Assembly (NCBI GenBank): GCA_027058345.1
Contig: JALUTC010000155.1
Span: forward strand, 1 to 9,386
Direction: 5' to 3'
Source of the DNA: an archaeon
GTDB taxonomy: Archaea > Hydrothermarchaeota > Hydrothermarchaeia > JALTZZ01 > JALUTC01
Length of the DNA stretch: 9,386 nucleotides
Below, one piece after another: positions 1 through 5,681 of the stretch. The notes under the pieces are model-generated. The model ran no database searches and was not told the origin of the DNA. It saw only the letters and a list, made by a program, of their open reading frames with translations. A program made the position numbers and the translations under genes. Position 1 is the stretch's first letter; each line of letters begins with the position of its first letter.

Positions 1-249
1 TCTAACCTTTGCCATGACAGGTATTGAAACCGCATCCATTATTTCCTGTATTTTTTCAACACTTGCCATCCTTGCAACACCACCACTCGCTCTTATATCT
101 GCGGGAACCTTTTGCAAAGCCATTACAGCAACGGCACCTGCTTCTTCTGCAATTCTTGCCTGTTCTGCATTTGTCACATCCATTATAACTCCACCCTTAA
201 GCATTTGAGCCAAACCTCTCTTCAACTTAACAGTTCCTATTAATTTCAT
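1..249 (-). CDS. pdxS: Pyridoxal 5'-phosphate synthase lyase subunit PdxS (5' end only)
   Basis: PdxS builds pyridoxal 5'-phosphate from ribose 5-phosphate, glyceraldehyde 3-phosphate and ammonia supplied by the glutaminase PdxT; it is a cytoplasmic (beta/alpha)8 dodecamer. The window holds the first 83 codons, in frame to the edge. They match the family N-terminus closely: KGGVIMDVTNAEQARIAEEA, then GAVAVMALQKVPADIR, GGVARM and PVMAKVR. Asp24 and Lys81, the residues that in Bacillus PdxS help bind and form the Schiff base with ribose 5-phosphate, fall at exactly the expected positions. The start at 249 is preceded by a good Shine-Dalgarno (GGAGGG) six bases away. The gene is divergent from the phosphohexuloisomerase gene. 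The rest of the protein, including the second lysine and the C-terminus, and any pdxT partner lie outside the window. Confidence 0.96.
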   Translation of the reverse strand, partial: MKLIGTVKLKRGLAQMLKGGVIMDVTNAEQARIAEEAGAVAVMALQKVPADIRASGGVARMASVEKIQEIMDAVSIPVMAKVR

Positions 250-255
250 CAATAT

Positions 256-261
256 CCCTCC
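256..261 (-). promoter_or_regulatory. Shine-Dalgarno site of pdxS
   Basis: GGAGGG on the minus strand with six bases between it and the pdxS ATG. It fixes the start codon and implies a transcript with a real leader, unlike several other genes here that look leaderless. Confidence 0.75.
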
Positions 262-300
262 GTTATATTCATAGCTTTTTTGTAAAAGTTAACGGGAAGA

Positions 301-351
301 ATCAATTTAATTTAAAATATATTATAAAAAATATATTAAAAGTGTTTAAGG
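301..351. promoter_or_regulatory. AT-rich divergent promoter region, pdxS / PHI
   Basis: The 138 bp between the two divergent starts contains an almost pure A/T block with several TATA-like stretches on both strands (around 309-339) and a TTTAAGG-like element at about 345-351, roughly 40 bases before the PHI start. I cannot assign one box to each gene with certainty; the region must carry both promoters. Confidence 0.45.
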
Positions 352-387
352 AATAAAGAATATAGTTAATAAATTTTAAAAAACTTT

Positions 388-975
388 ATGAACGATGTAA
401 AGCTCATAACAAGATATTTGTTAAAGCATATTGAAAGAATAATAGATGAAATAGATACATTTGAGGCAGATGTATTTATAAACGAGATAGCTAAAAGTAA
501 GAGGATATTTACATATGGTGCCGGTAGGTCTGGTTTGGTTGCTAAAGCATTTGCTATGAGATTAATGCACCTTGGGAAAACTGTATATATTATTGGAGAT
601 ATTATTACACCTGCAATAACGAAGGATGATTGTATCGTTTTGATTTCTGGTTCTGGGGAGACGTTATCGGTTATAAATACTGCAAAGGTTGCAAAACAAA
701 TAGGTAGTAAGATATTGAGCATAACTTCTTATAGAAATTCAACCCTCGCAAAGCTTTCCGATCATGTTGTGATAATAAAAGGTAGAACAAAGTTGGATGG
801 TGAGACGGATTATTTCATAAGACAAATTGTTGGTGAATATAAATCTCTCGCACCATTAGGAACGTTGTTTGAATTAGCAACGATGATATTTCTCGATGCA
901 GTTATTGCTAGGCTTATGGATATATTGAAGGTGACTGAAGAGGACATGAAATCTAGACATGCAACAATAGAATAA
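388..975 (+). CDS. hxlB: 6-phospho-3-hexuloisomerase (PHI)
   Basis: PHI interconverts 3-hexulose 6-phosphate and fructose 6-phosphate. In methylotrophs it fixes formaldehyde through the ribulose monophosphate pathway; in many archaea without an oxidative pentose phosphate pathway it works with hexulose-phosphate synthase in reverse to make ribulose 5-phosphate. The 195-residue protein is a complete single SIS domain: GAGRSG at about 44-49, MRLMHLG at 57-63, SGSGET at 87-92, PLGTLFE near 156-162 (the glutamate is the usual candidate catalytic residue) and the C-terminal RHATIE, close to the RH ending of the Methanocaldococcus MJ1247 protein. No Shine-Dalgarno precedes the ATG. No hexulose-phosphate synthase gene or fusion is present here. 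The divergent neighbour pdxS consumes ribose 5-phosphate, so the pair shares pentose phosphate metabolism; shared control is inference. Confidence 0.93.
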   Translation: MNDVKLITRYLLKHIERIIDEIDTFEADVFINEIAKSKRIFTYGAGRSGLVAKAFAMRLMHLGKTVYIIGDIITPAITKDDCIVLISGSGETLSVINTAKVAKQIGSKILSITSYRNSTLAKLSDHVVIIKGRTKLDGETDYFIRQIVGEYKSLAPLGTLFELATMIFLDAVIARLMDILKVTEEDMKSRHATIE

Positions 976-1040
976 CTGAAAGTTTTTGAGAAAGGCTTTA
1001 TCCATAAATCATATTACTAAACGAACCAAGAGAACATGGG

Positions 1041-1045
1041 TTTTT
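1041..1045 (+). terminator. T-tract, possible PHI terminator
   Basis: A T5 run 65 bases after the PHI stop codon, followed by further T-rich sequence to about 1060. Archaeal RNA polymerase commonly ends at such tracts without a hairpin. The assignment is weak because AT-rich DNA has many T runs. Confidence 0.3.
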
Positions 1046-1058
1046 ATTCATATGTGTT

Positions 1059-1241
1059 TTAATCTTGATTATTCTTACTAATAAAGAAGAGTTTCATATT
1101 TAATCCTTCTTGTACTAATATCTTCCATGCTAATTTTGCTTCTATCGTATGACATTTTGAACTCAATTAAAAATCATCTTGTAAAGAATTCTCAACGTAT
1201 CTAATGTTGCTATCTGTTATTCCATTAAAATTATACGACAT
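1059..1241 (-). pseudogene. Possible relic of a protein gene, one in-frame stop
   Basis: Reading the minus strand from an ATG at 1241 gives 24 codons, a TAA at 1169-1167, then 35 more codons to a TAA at 1061-1059. The second part contains HTIEAKLAWKILVQEGLNMK, with the alternating hydrophobic pattern of a normal helix rather than random AT-rich translation. A different frame just upstream (about 1245-1300) also reads protein-like (KSLEVKTNTSILEISQ), as if one gene had been broken by a frameshift and a stop. I do not recognise the family and the signal is weak; it could be chance. There is no Shine-Dalgarno. Confidence 0.22.
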
Positions 1242-1339
1242 TTCTTTGTGAAATTTCTAATATTGATGTATTCGTTTTGACTTCTAGTGACTTTAGTTGG
1301 ATTAATTTTAAGAAGTTAATTAATAAGAATTAAAATAGT

Positions 1340-1413
1340 GCCCCGGTAGCTCAGCCTGGTAGAGCGGCGCTCTGGTAAAGCGTAGGTCCCGGGTTCAAAT
1401 CCCGGCCGGGGCT
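1340..1413 (+). tRNA. tRNA-Thr(GGT)
   Basis: Full cloverleaf, 74 bases, no intron and no encoded CCA. Acceptor stem 1340-1346 pairs perfectly with 1406-1412. D stem is GCTC/GAGC (1349-1352 with 1362-1365). The anticodon stem 1367-1371 pairs with 1379-1383, with one G-U at its outer end, and encloses the loop CTGGTAA; the anticodon GGT is at 1374-1376, reading ACC and ACU. The T stem CCGGG/CCCGG surrounds TTCAAAT. The discriminator is T, as usual for archaeal tRNA-Thr. Stems are nearly all G-C inside AT-rich DNA, which suggests a thermophile. Position 37 is A, the site of t6A-type modification. A T5 tract at 1456-1460 may end the transcript. Confidence 0.97.
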
Positions 1414-1464
1414 GATTTCGTTTCTTAAAATTACGCATCGTTTTATCATTACATCTTTTTATTG

Positions 1465-1472
1465 TTATATAT
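1465..1472 (+). promoter_or_regulatory. TATA box for the hydrolase/symporter operon
   Basis: TTATATAT is centred about 30 bases before the ATG at 1499. The usual archaeal spacing from TATA box to transcript start would put the 5' end within a few bases of that ATG, giving a nearly leaderless mRNA. This also argues against the earlier in-frame ATG at 1472, which would lie inside the promoter. Confidence 0.55.
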
Positions 1473-1498
1473 TGAACAATGAAAATTTCGGTGATTAT

Positions 1499-2038
1499 AT
1501 GAGAGTGGCAATACTTGTAATTGATATGCTTAATGATTTTATAAAAGGAAGATTGAAATGTGATAGAGCACAAAGAATTGTACCAAATGTGAGGAAGGTT
1601 ATAGATGAAGCAAGGAAGAAAAATATTCCAATAATTTATGTAAAGGATTCTCACATAAAAGGTGTTGATTACGAGCTTAAAATTTGGGGAGAACATGCAT
1701 TAAAAGGAGATGAAGGTTCAGAGATAATCGATGAATTAAAACCAAGAGAGGGGGATTATATAATTGAAAAGAGAAGATATAGTGCATTCTTTCAAACAGA
1801 CCTAGATTTATTGCTTAGAGAATTAAACGTTGATACCGTTGTACTAACTGGAGTTACGACGGATATTTGTGTAAAACATACAGCTGCAGATGCATTTTTC
1901 AGAGGATATAATATAATTGTTCTCGAAGATTGTGTCGAAGCATTTGATGAAGAATCACATAAATTTGCATTGAACTACATGCAAAAAATATATAAAGCAA
2001 GGATTATAAAGTCTGATGAATTCTTGAAAAATCTATGA
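1499..2038 (+). CDS. Nicotinamidase-like cysteine hydrolase (isochorismatase family)
   Basis: Isochorismatase-fold hydrolase of 179 residues, most likely a nicotinamidase turning nicotinamide into nicotinate for NAD salvage. The catalytic triad is visible: Asp9 in LVIDMLNDF, Lys91 in IIEKRRYSAF and Cys124 in GVTTDICVKH, preceded by the GVTT turn that carries the cis peptide in this family. Asp50, His52 and His66 (VKDSHIKG and WGEHALKG) fit the Asp-x-His...His metal site of archaeal nicotinamidases, and the whole protein resembles Thermoplasma Ta0454 as I remember it. Substrate is nonetheless inferred; other family members cut other amides. An in-frame ATG at 1472 is less likely because the family starts right at the first beta strand. 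The stop overlaps the next start (ATGA), so this is the first gene of a three-gene operon with a small membrane protein and a symporter. Confidence 0.88.
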   Translation: MRVAILVIDMLNDFIKGRLKCDRAQRIVPNVRKVIDEARKKNIPIIYVKDSHIKGVDYELKIWGEHALKGDEGSEIIDELKPREGDYIIEKRRYSAFFQTDLDLLLRELNVDTVVLTGVTTDICVKHTAADAFFRGYNIIVLEDCVEAFDEESHKFALNYMQKIYKARIIKSDEFLKNL

Positions 2039-2190
2039 AAATCTTTTCACTGATTTCTATAATATTTGTACTTCTAATGACAATTCCACCTTTCATACTA
2101 AAAAGTTCCATAAATTATATATATTGGATAGTAATTACATTTCTATATATATTAATATCTACAATTTATCTAAAGAGGAAGTATAAATGA
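2035..2190 (+). CDS. 51-residue two-helix membrane protein, DUF3311-like symporter companion
   Basis: A short gene fitting exactly between its neighbours: its ATG overlaps the hydrolase stop and its TGA overlaps the symporter ATG (ATGA at both ends). The protein has a short MK start, a hydrophobic helix at about 4-22 containing a PP pair at 18-19, a short loop KSSIN, a second helix at about 28-46 beginning YIYW, and a basic tail KRKYK, so both ends should face the cytoplasm. This form, two helices with a YW pair opening the second, resembles the DUF3311 and YhdT-type small proteins encoded just before sodium:solute symporters. Family membership is by pattern, not alignment. It has no strong Shine-Dalgarno, so translation probably depends on coupling. 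It is likely to be a symporter subunit or stability factor. Confidence 0.82.
   Translation: MKIFSLISIIFVLLMTIPPFILKSSINYIYWIVITFLYILISTIYLKRKYK
2175..2178 (+). promoter_or_regulatory. Shine-Dalgarno of the symporter gene
   Basis: GAGG with eight bases to the ATG at 2187, lying inside the last codons of the small membrane protein gene. It supports re-initiation at the overlap and the choice of 2187 as the symporter start. Confidence 0.6.
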
Positions 2191-3566
2191 AGCCAATAAT
2201 ATTTATCATTTTAATATATATTTTGATTGTTTTTGTATTATCCTTGGTATCGATGAAATATTTGAGAAAAACATCGGAAAGCTTTTTCATAGCAGGTAGG
2301 GAGATAAGAGGAATAACTGCATCGTTAACATATGCTGCTACGACATATTCTGCATTCATGATGGTTGGTTTGGTTGGATTTTCATACCTAACAGGTTCCG
2401 GAGCTTTAGGATTCGAGTTCGTTTACTTGATTGGAACAATTTTCTTACTAACACTTCTTGGAAAGAAAATATGGGAGATATCTAGGAATAAGGGATATAT
2501 TACGCCTTCTGAATTTATTGGAAGAGAGTTTGAAAGTAAATTCCTATCAATATTTATAACATTGATTTGCATAATATCACTTGTCCCTTATATTTCGATA
2601 CAGTTTATTGGTACTGGATTATTATTGGAGAGAGTATTCAATATAAGTTTCGAATATGGTATTTTAATAGCTGCTATAATAATACTTATAACAACGCTAA
2701 CTTCTGGTATGAGAAGTATTGTGTGGACAGATTCTTTGCTCGGAATATTAATGGTTTCGTCATCAATACTTCTATTAATCTGGTTCGTAAAAAATTTTGA
2801 AATTGAAAATATATTAAATGGGATATATAAAGCTGAAGAATACATAAGATTTCCAAATGAATTTTGGACATGGGATAAATTTTTATCATTTATAACTCCA
2901 TGGTTTTTCTTTGCAATAACAAATCCACAAGTATTTCAGAGAATATTTATACCTAAGGATGTTATATCGTTGAGAAACATGATCGTTTACTTTTCGATAT
3001 ATGGTTTCATATATACAATATTGGTAACATTTTTTGGGATATCTTTGAGAGGATTATCTGAAATAGGACTTTTCGAAAAGATATCAGATCGTGACTTAGT
3101 AATGCCAACGTTATTATCTATTGCACCTGAATGGATTTCAATACTCGTTGTTTTAGGAATTATTTCTGCAGCTGCGACAACTGCAAATTCAATATTGTTA
3201 ACGTTGAGCTCGATGCTTGTTAGAGATATAATATTGAACATTAAAAGGATAGATGAAGAATCGCAAATAATACTAGGAAGATTATTCCTATTCCTATTTC
3301 TACCAATAATTATAACATTCTCATTTCTAAGACCAGGATTTATCGTAGAATTAGCAGTCCTATCCTCAACATTACTATTACCTCTCGTACCTTTAGTTTT
3401 TGGAATTGTATTTGATAAGAAATCAAAAATTTCAGCAATATCCTCTATAACCATAGGTTATTTGCTAGCAATACTTCTAACACTTATAATAAAATACAAA
3501 CTAGCTTCAATGATAGTATTAATTGTTTCTTTAATGATATATTTGATTTTGTATAAAATTAAATGA
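2187..3566 (+). CDS. Sodium:solute symporter (SSS family)
   Basis: Polytopic membrane protein of 459 residues with the LeuT-type SSS fold, carrying a small solute inward with sodium. Seen in order: a first hydrophobic segment at about 3-21; FFIAGREIRG at 33-42 followed by the unwound first core helix (SLTYAATTYSAF); GMRSIVWTD at 174-182, the family signature; and the helix ISAAATTANSILL at 326-338, where Thr331-Thr332 align with the Ser-Thr pair that binds sodium in PutP. About 12-13 membrane helices are apparent, and the length is slightly below PutP/PanF. The substrate cannot be read from sequence. The operon suggests it could feed the nicotinamidase-like hydrolase, but PanF-, proline- or carboxylate-like substrates are equally open. 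The gene starts at an ATGA overlap with the small protein, and its TGA directly abuts the trmO stop. Confidence 0.92.
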   Translation: MKPIIFIILIYILIVFVLSLVSMKYLRKTSESFFIAGREIRGITASLTYAATTYSAFMMVGLVGFSYLTGSGALGFEFVYLIGTIFLLTLLGKKIWEISRNKGYITPSEFIGREFESKFLSIFITLICIISLVPYISIQFIGTGLLLERVFNISFEYGILIAAIIILITTLTSGMRSIVWTDSLLGILMVSSSILLLIWFVKNFEIENILNGIYKAEEYIRFPNEFWTWDKFLSFITPWFFFAITNPQVFQRIFIPKDVISLRNMIVYFSIYGFIYTILVTFFGISLRGLSEIGLFEKISDRDLVMPTLLSIAPEWISILVVLGIISAAATTANSILLTLSSMLVRDIILNIKRIDEESQIILGRLFLFLFLPIIITFSFLRPGFIVELAVLSSTLLLPLVPLVFGIVFDKKSKISAISSITIGYLLAILLTLIIKYKLASMIVLIVSLMIYLILYKIK

Positions 3567-4046
3567 TCACTCGACAATTCTTCCTATTTTTTCCATTAAC
3601 TCCTTGTACCATTTAGGAACGGATATTTTCTCAATCCTTCTCCCATAGGTATAAGGTTTTATATCTAGTATAGGAGTTTTATCGAATAGGTCTAAGTTTT
3701 CTACGTAAATGTATCTATCTCTAATTTCCTTGACCTTTACGATTGATAATCCTATGGGATTAGGTCTATGTGGAGAATCTGTACAGAATAATCCAACTTC
3801 TGGTAATTCGTCATAACTTAAACCATATCTCATTAATCCTTTAGGTCTTACAATTAGACTATATTCTTTAGATTTGTGCAGATAAGCTATTACTATTATG
3901 TGTGAAAACCCTTCCAATCCTCTTATCCCTTTTTTATATTTCTCAAATATTTCTATAATACCATCTACTCCATCTATAGATTTTTTAACATATTCGTCGC
4001 TGTAATTGACATGTACAATTCCTATTGGTTCAAAGCATATCTTCAT
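3567..4046 (-). CDS. trmO: TrmO/TsaA-family tRNA N6-methyltransferase
   Basis: A beta-barrel, SAM-dependent methyltransferase of the UPF0066 family; the E. coli member adds the methyl group of m6t6A37 to tRNA-Thr(GGU). The 159-residue protein is full length for an archaeal, single-domain form. It shows FEPIGIVHV near the start, GLEGFSHIIVI at about 42-52, the signature LFCTDSPHRPNPIGLS at about 86-101, and LFDKTPILDIKPY at about 119-131. The start is preceded by a TATA-like element rather than a Shine-Dalgarno. It is convergent with the symporter, with no base between stops, and divergent from the ROK kinase with 9 bp between starts. The function on tRNA is known for bacterial members; for this archaeal one it is inferred. 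A possible substrate, tRNA-Thr(GGT), lies in the same window. Confidence 0.92.
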   Translation of the reverse strand: MKICFEPIGIVHVNYSDEYVKKSIDGVDGIIEIFEKYKKGIRGLEGFSHIIVIAYLHKSKEYSLIVRPKGLMRYGLSYDELPEVGLFCTDSPHRPNPIGLSIVKVKEIRDRYIYVENLDLFDKTPILDIKPYTYGRRIEKISVPKWYKELMEKIGRIVE

Positions 4047-4058
4047 ATATTTTATATG
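4044..4058. repeat. Inverted repeat joining the divergent trmO and ROK starts
   Basis: CATATA, three T, TATATG: six-base arms whose outer ends are the two start codons themselves (CAT for trmO on the minus strand, ATG for the kinase on the plus strand). With AT-rich content such a short palindrome may be chance, but its exact fit to both starts is notable. Confidence 0.5.
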
Positions 4059-4901
4059 TACTTGGGCTTCGATATAGGAGGGACAAATATAAAGTATGGA
4101 ATATTTGAGAACGATAATTTGAAAGAATTCAACATTGTTAAAACGGTTGATGGTAGAATAATTGAAACGTTAAGATTTATCATCAAAAGATATAAGAATA
4201 TAGAAGGCATCGGTATTGCATCCGCTGGATTGGTTAACTTTAACAACGAGATTATATTTTCACCGAATATAAAAGAGTTGAGAAATGTAAATTTCAAGGA
4301 ATCCTTAAAAGATTTATGCCAAAATGTTAAGGCGATAAATGATGTGAATGCAATGGCTCTTTGCGAAATAAAATATGGATATGGTAGGAAATATAAGAAC
4401 TTTATTGTATTAGCACTTGGAACAGGAGTAGGAGGAGCAATCGTTATAAACAGAAGGTTATATCTTGGTAGCAATGGTTTTGCCGGAGAATTTGGTCATA
4501 CGAAAATCTCATTGAAAGGTTCAAGATGTAAATGTGGAAGAAGGGGCTGTTTGGAAGCATTTATTGGTAGAAATTATATCCTCAAATCGTTTTCTCAAAA
4601 TTTAGATTTACACGATATATATAAGAATGCGAAGAAAGGGGATAAAGATAGTATAAATATTTTTAAGAAGTATTCGAAATATCTATCCATTGCTTTGGCA
4701 AACTTCGTTAATATACTCGATCCAGAGGCTATAATATTATCCGGTGGGGTTGCAAACGACATAATTCTAAGATTTACAAAAAGGTATTTGAAGAGGGAGA
4801 AGATTTATAGAGATGTAAATATTCATATAAGCAAGTATAAGAATAAAGCTGGAGTTATTGGTGCAATTTTATATCTTAAGGAGGAAAATCTCATACTATG
4901 A
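4056..4901 (+). CDS. ROK-family sugar kinase (glucokinase-like)
   Basis: ATP-dependent kinase that phosphorylates a hexose such as glucose or an N-acetylhexosamine. It has 281 residues with all ROK landmarks: phosphate-binding LGFDIGGTN at 3-11, IASAGLVN, the catalytic aspartate in INDVNA (Asp96), LALGTGVGGAIV at 119-130, and EFGH (His148) followed by CKCGRRGCLE with zinc ligands Cys158, Cys160 and Cys165. The DPEAIILSGGV signature is at 222-232. No helix-turn-helix precedes it, so it is an enzyme rather than a ROK repressor. The start at 4056 puts DIGGTN at the usual place; an earlier in-frame ATG at 4011 would add 15 unneeded residues overlapping trmO. It is divergent from trmO, and its stop overlaps the phosphoesterase start (ATGA). 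The exact sugar is not readable. Confidence 0.93.
   Translation: MYLGFDIGGTNIKYGIFENDNLKEFNIVKTVDGRIIETLRFIIKRYKNIEGIGIASAGLVNFNNEIIFSPNIKELRNVNFKESLKDLCQNVKAINDVNAMALCEIKYGYGRKYKNFIVLALGTGVGGAIVINRRLYLGSNGFAGEFGHTKISLKGSRCKCGRRGCLEAFIGRNYILKSFSQNLDLHDIYKNAKKGDKDSINIFKKYSKYLSIALANFVNILDPEAIILSGGVANDIILRFTKRYLKREKIYRDVNIHISKYKNKAGVIGAILYLKEENLIL
4071..4077 (-). promoter_or_regulatory. Likely TATA box of trmO inside the ROK gene
   Basis: On the minus strand this reads CTATATC, centred about 28 bases before the trmO ATG, the spacing for a leaderless transcript. It lies within codons 6-8 of the kinase, over the DIGGT motif. A second candidate, CTTTATATT, is further up around 4088-4096 and would give a leader of roughly 20 bases. 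Confidence 0.4.
4878..4884 (+). promoter_or_regulatory. Shine-Dalgarno upstream of the phosphoesterase gene
   Basis: AAGGAGG, a near-complete anti-16S match, 13 bases before the ATG at 4898 and inside the kinase gene. The spacing is longer than usual, but it supports coupled translation of the pair. Confidence 0.55.
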
Positions 4902-5584
4902 AAAGAGGATATATTTTAGTAATAATTTTTATTTTTTTAATAATTATCTTTTACAATTTTCCCTTCCTGATTTATCCGATATATAATTTTGATCCATGCA
5001 ATAAACCATATGCGTTAAACCTAACAGGAAAAATATTATTTATATCTGATGTTCATCTCAAAGGAAATGAAAATTATACATTTGTTGGAAAATTTCTCAA
5101 CAAAAACAATGTGACGAATTTGGTGATTGTTGGAGATTTATTTTACAAAAAAGGAATAAATTTAACCGAAAGAGACATATTTAAATCTTTAGGAATAGGA
5201 TACAATGTAAGAGTGATATTTGTTAGAGGAAACCATGATCCAAAAGAATTTATATCTGAAAGGATTATTTTTGTTGGTGAATGTGCTAAAATTAAAGTAA
5301 ATAATGAAACAATATATGCAACTCATGGCCAATATTCTTCAAGAATTGGTATCATAGGATTTTTACTAAAAGCTCTGGGAATAGATATGGAGAGAATATG
5401 GAAAGAGTTCATGAAAATAAACGACTGGGTAATTTTTGGACATTTTCATATACCTGAGATAAACTACGATGAAAAATATGCTAGATGCGGAGGATTTATA
5501 AAAAGAGCTTTCATACATCCAAATTATACTGGAGTTTATTTCGATGGGAAATCGTTCAAATTAGTAAATCTACTACCTAAGTAA
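4898..5584 (+). CDS. Membrane-anchored calcineurin-like phosphoesterase
   Basis: Metal-dependent phosphoesterase of 228 residues. After MKRG comes one strongly hydrophobic helix (about 5-28) and then the catalytic domain. All metal-site motifs are present: SDVHL (Asp51, His53), VGDL (Asp80), GNHD (Asn112, His113), THG (His143) and GHFH (His182, His184). Positive residues before the helix predict that the domain lies outside the cell. This is supported by six N-x-T glycosylation sequons at Asn41, 59, 71, 88, 136 and 209. Its substrate is unknown: it could be a phosphodiester, a nucleotide or a sugar phosphate at the cell surface. The start codon overlaps the stop of the ROK kinase, so the two are surely co-transcribed. 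The C-terminus is compact with no second membrane helix. It is shorter than typical 5'-nucleotidases and lacks their C-terminal domain. Confidence 0.88.
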   Translation: MKRGYILVIIFIFLIIIFYNFPFLIYPIYNFDPCNKPYALNLTGKILFISDVHLKGNENYTFVGKFLNKNNVTNLVIVGDLFYKKGINLTERDIFKSLGIGYNVRVIFVRGNHDPKEFISERIIFVGECAKIKVNNETIYATHGQYSSRIGIIGFLLKALGIDMERIWKEFMKINDWVIFGHFHIPEINYDEKYARCGGFIKRAFIHPNYTGVYFDGKSFKLVNLLPK

Positions 5585-5640
5585 TTTTTAAATTAATTCC
5601 TATTTTCGTTAAAATCTTCCTCAAACCTTTATTTTATCTC
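5585..5640 (+). terminator. T-rich terminator region after the phosphoesterase
   Basis: A T5 run begins directly after the stop codon (5585-5589), followed by several further T4 runs to about 5636. This fits archaeal factor-independent termination. On the other strand the same stretch would have to end the convergent tRNA-His transcript. Confidence 0.45.
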
Positions 5641-5681
5641 TCAGTTAATAACTTATCTTAGAACAATGTAAACTTAAAATG

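Larger units (their letters stand above)
976..1339. other. 364-bp gap without an intact gene
   Basis: Between the PHI stop and tRNA-Thr there is no open frame of useful length on either strand and no recognisable RNA gene. It holds a T5 tract at 1041-1045 that could end PHI transcription, a possible gene relic on the minus strand (1059-1241, listed separately), and a TATA-like stretch around 1303-1311 about 30 bases before the tRNA. No direct repeats, inverted repeats of note or transposase fragments were recognised. Confidence 0.6.

Noticed and set aside
14..208. 64-codon plus-strand open frame at the window start
   Set aside because: Antisense to PdxS, whose catalytic residues fall exactly in place on the minus strand.
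366..722. 118-codon minus-strand open frame opposite the phosphohexuloisomerase
   Set aside because: Shadow of a full SIS-domain gene; low complexity, Ile/Ser-rich translation without motifs.
1340..1413. Integration site of a mobile element at tRNA-Thr
   Set aside because: No integrase, no repeated tRNA 3' end nearby, and the downstream gene is an ordinary chromosomal operon.
1472..1498. Earlier start of the nicotinamidase-like gene
   Set aside because: It would add nine residues not expected in the family and would start inside or at the likely TATA box; the ATG at 1499 opens directly on the first beta strand.
1316..1696. 126-codon minus-strand open frame across tRNA-Thr and the hydrolase gene
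   Set aside because: It runs antisense through a clear tRNA and a well-supported enzyme gene; the protein has no recognisable motifs and reads the tRNA complement as peptide.
2987..3454. 155-codon minus-strand open frame opposite the symporter
   Set aside because: Asn/Ile/Ser-rich shadow of membrane-helix codons, no start signals and no family pattern.
4011..4055. Earlier start of the ROK kinase
   Set aside because: It adds 15 residues before the canonical LGFDIGGTN start and overlaps trmO coding sequence on the other strand.
4052..4474. 140-codon minus-strand open frame opposite the ROK kinase
   Set aside because: Antisense to the DIGGTN and GTGVGG regions of a complete kinase; no motifs of its own.
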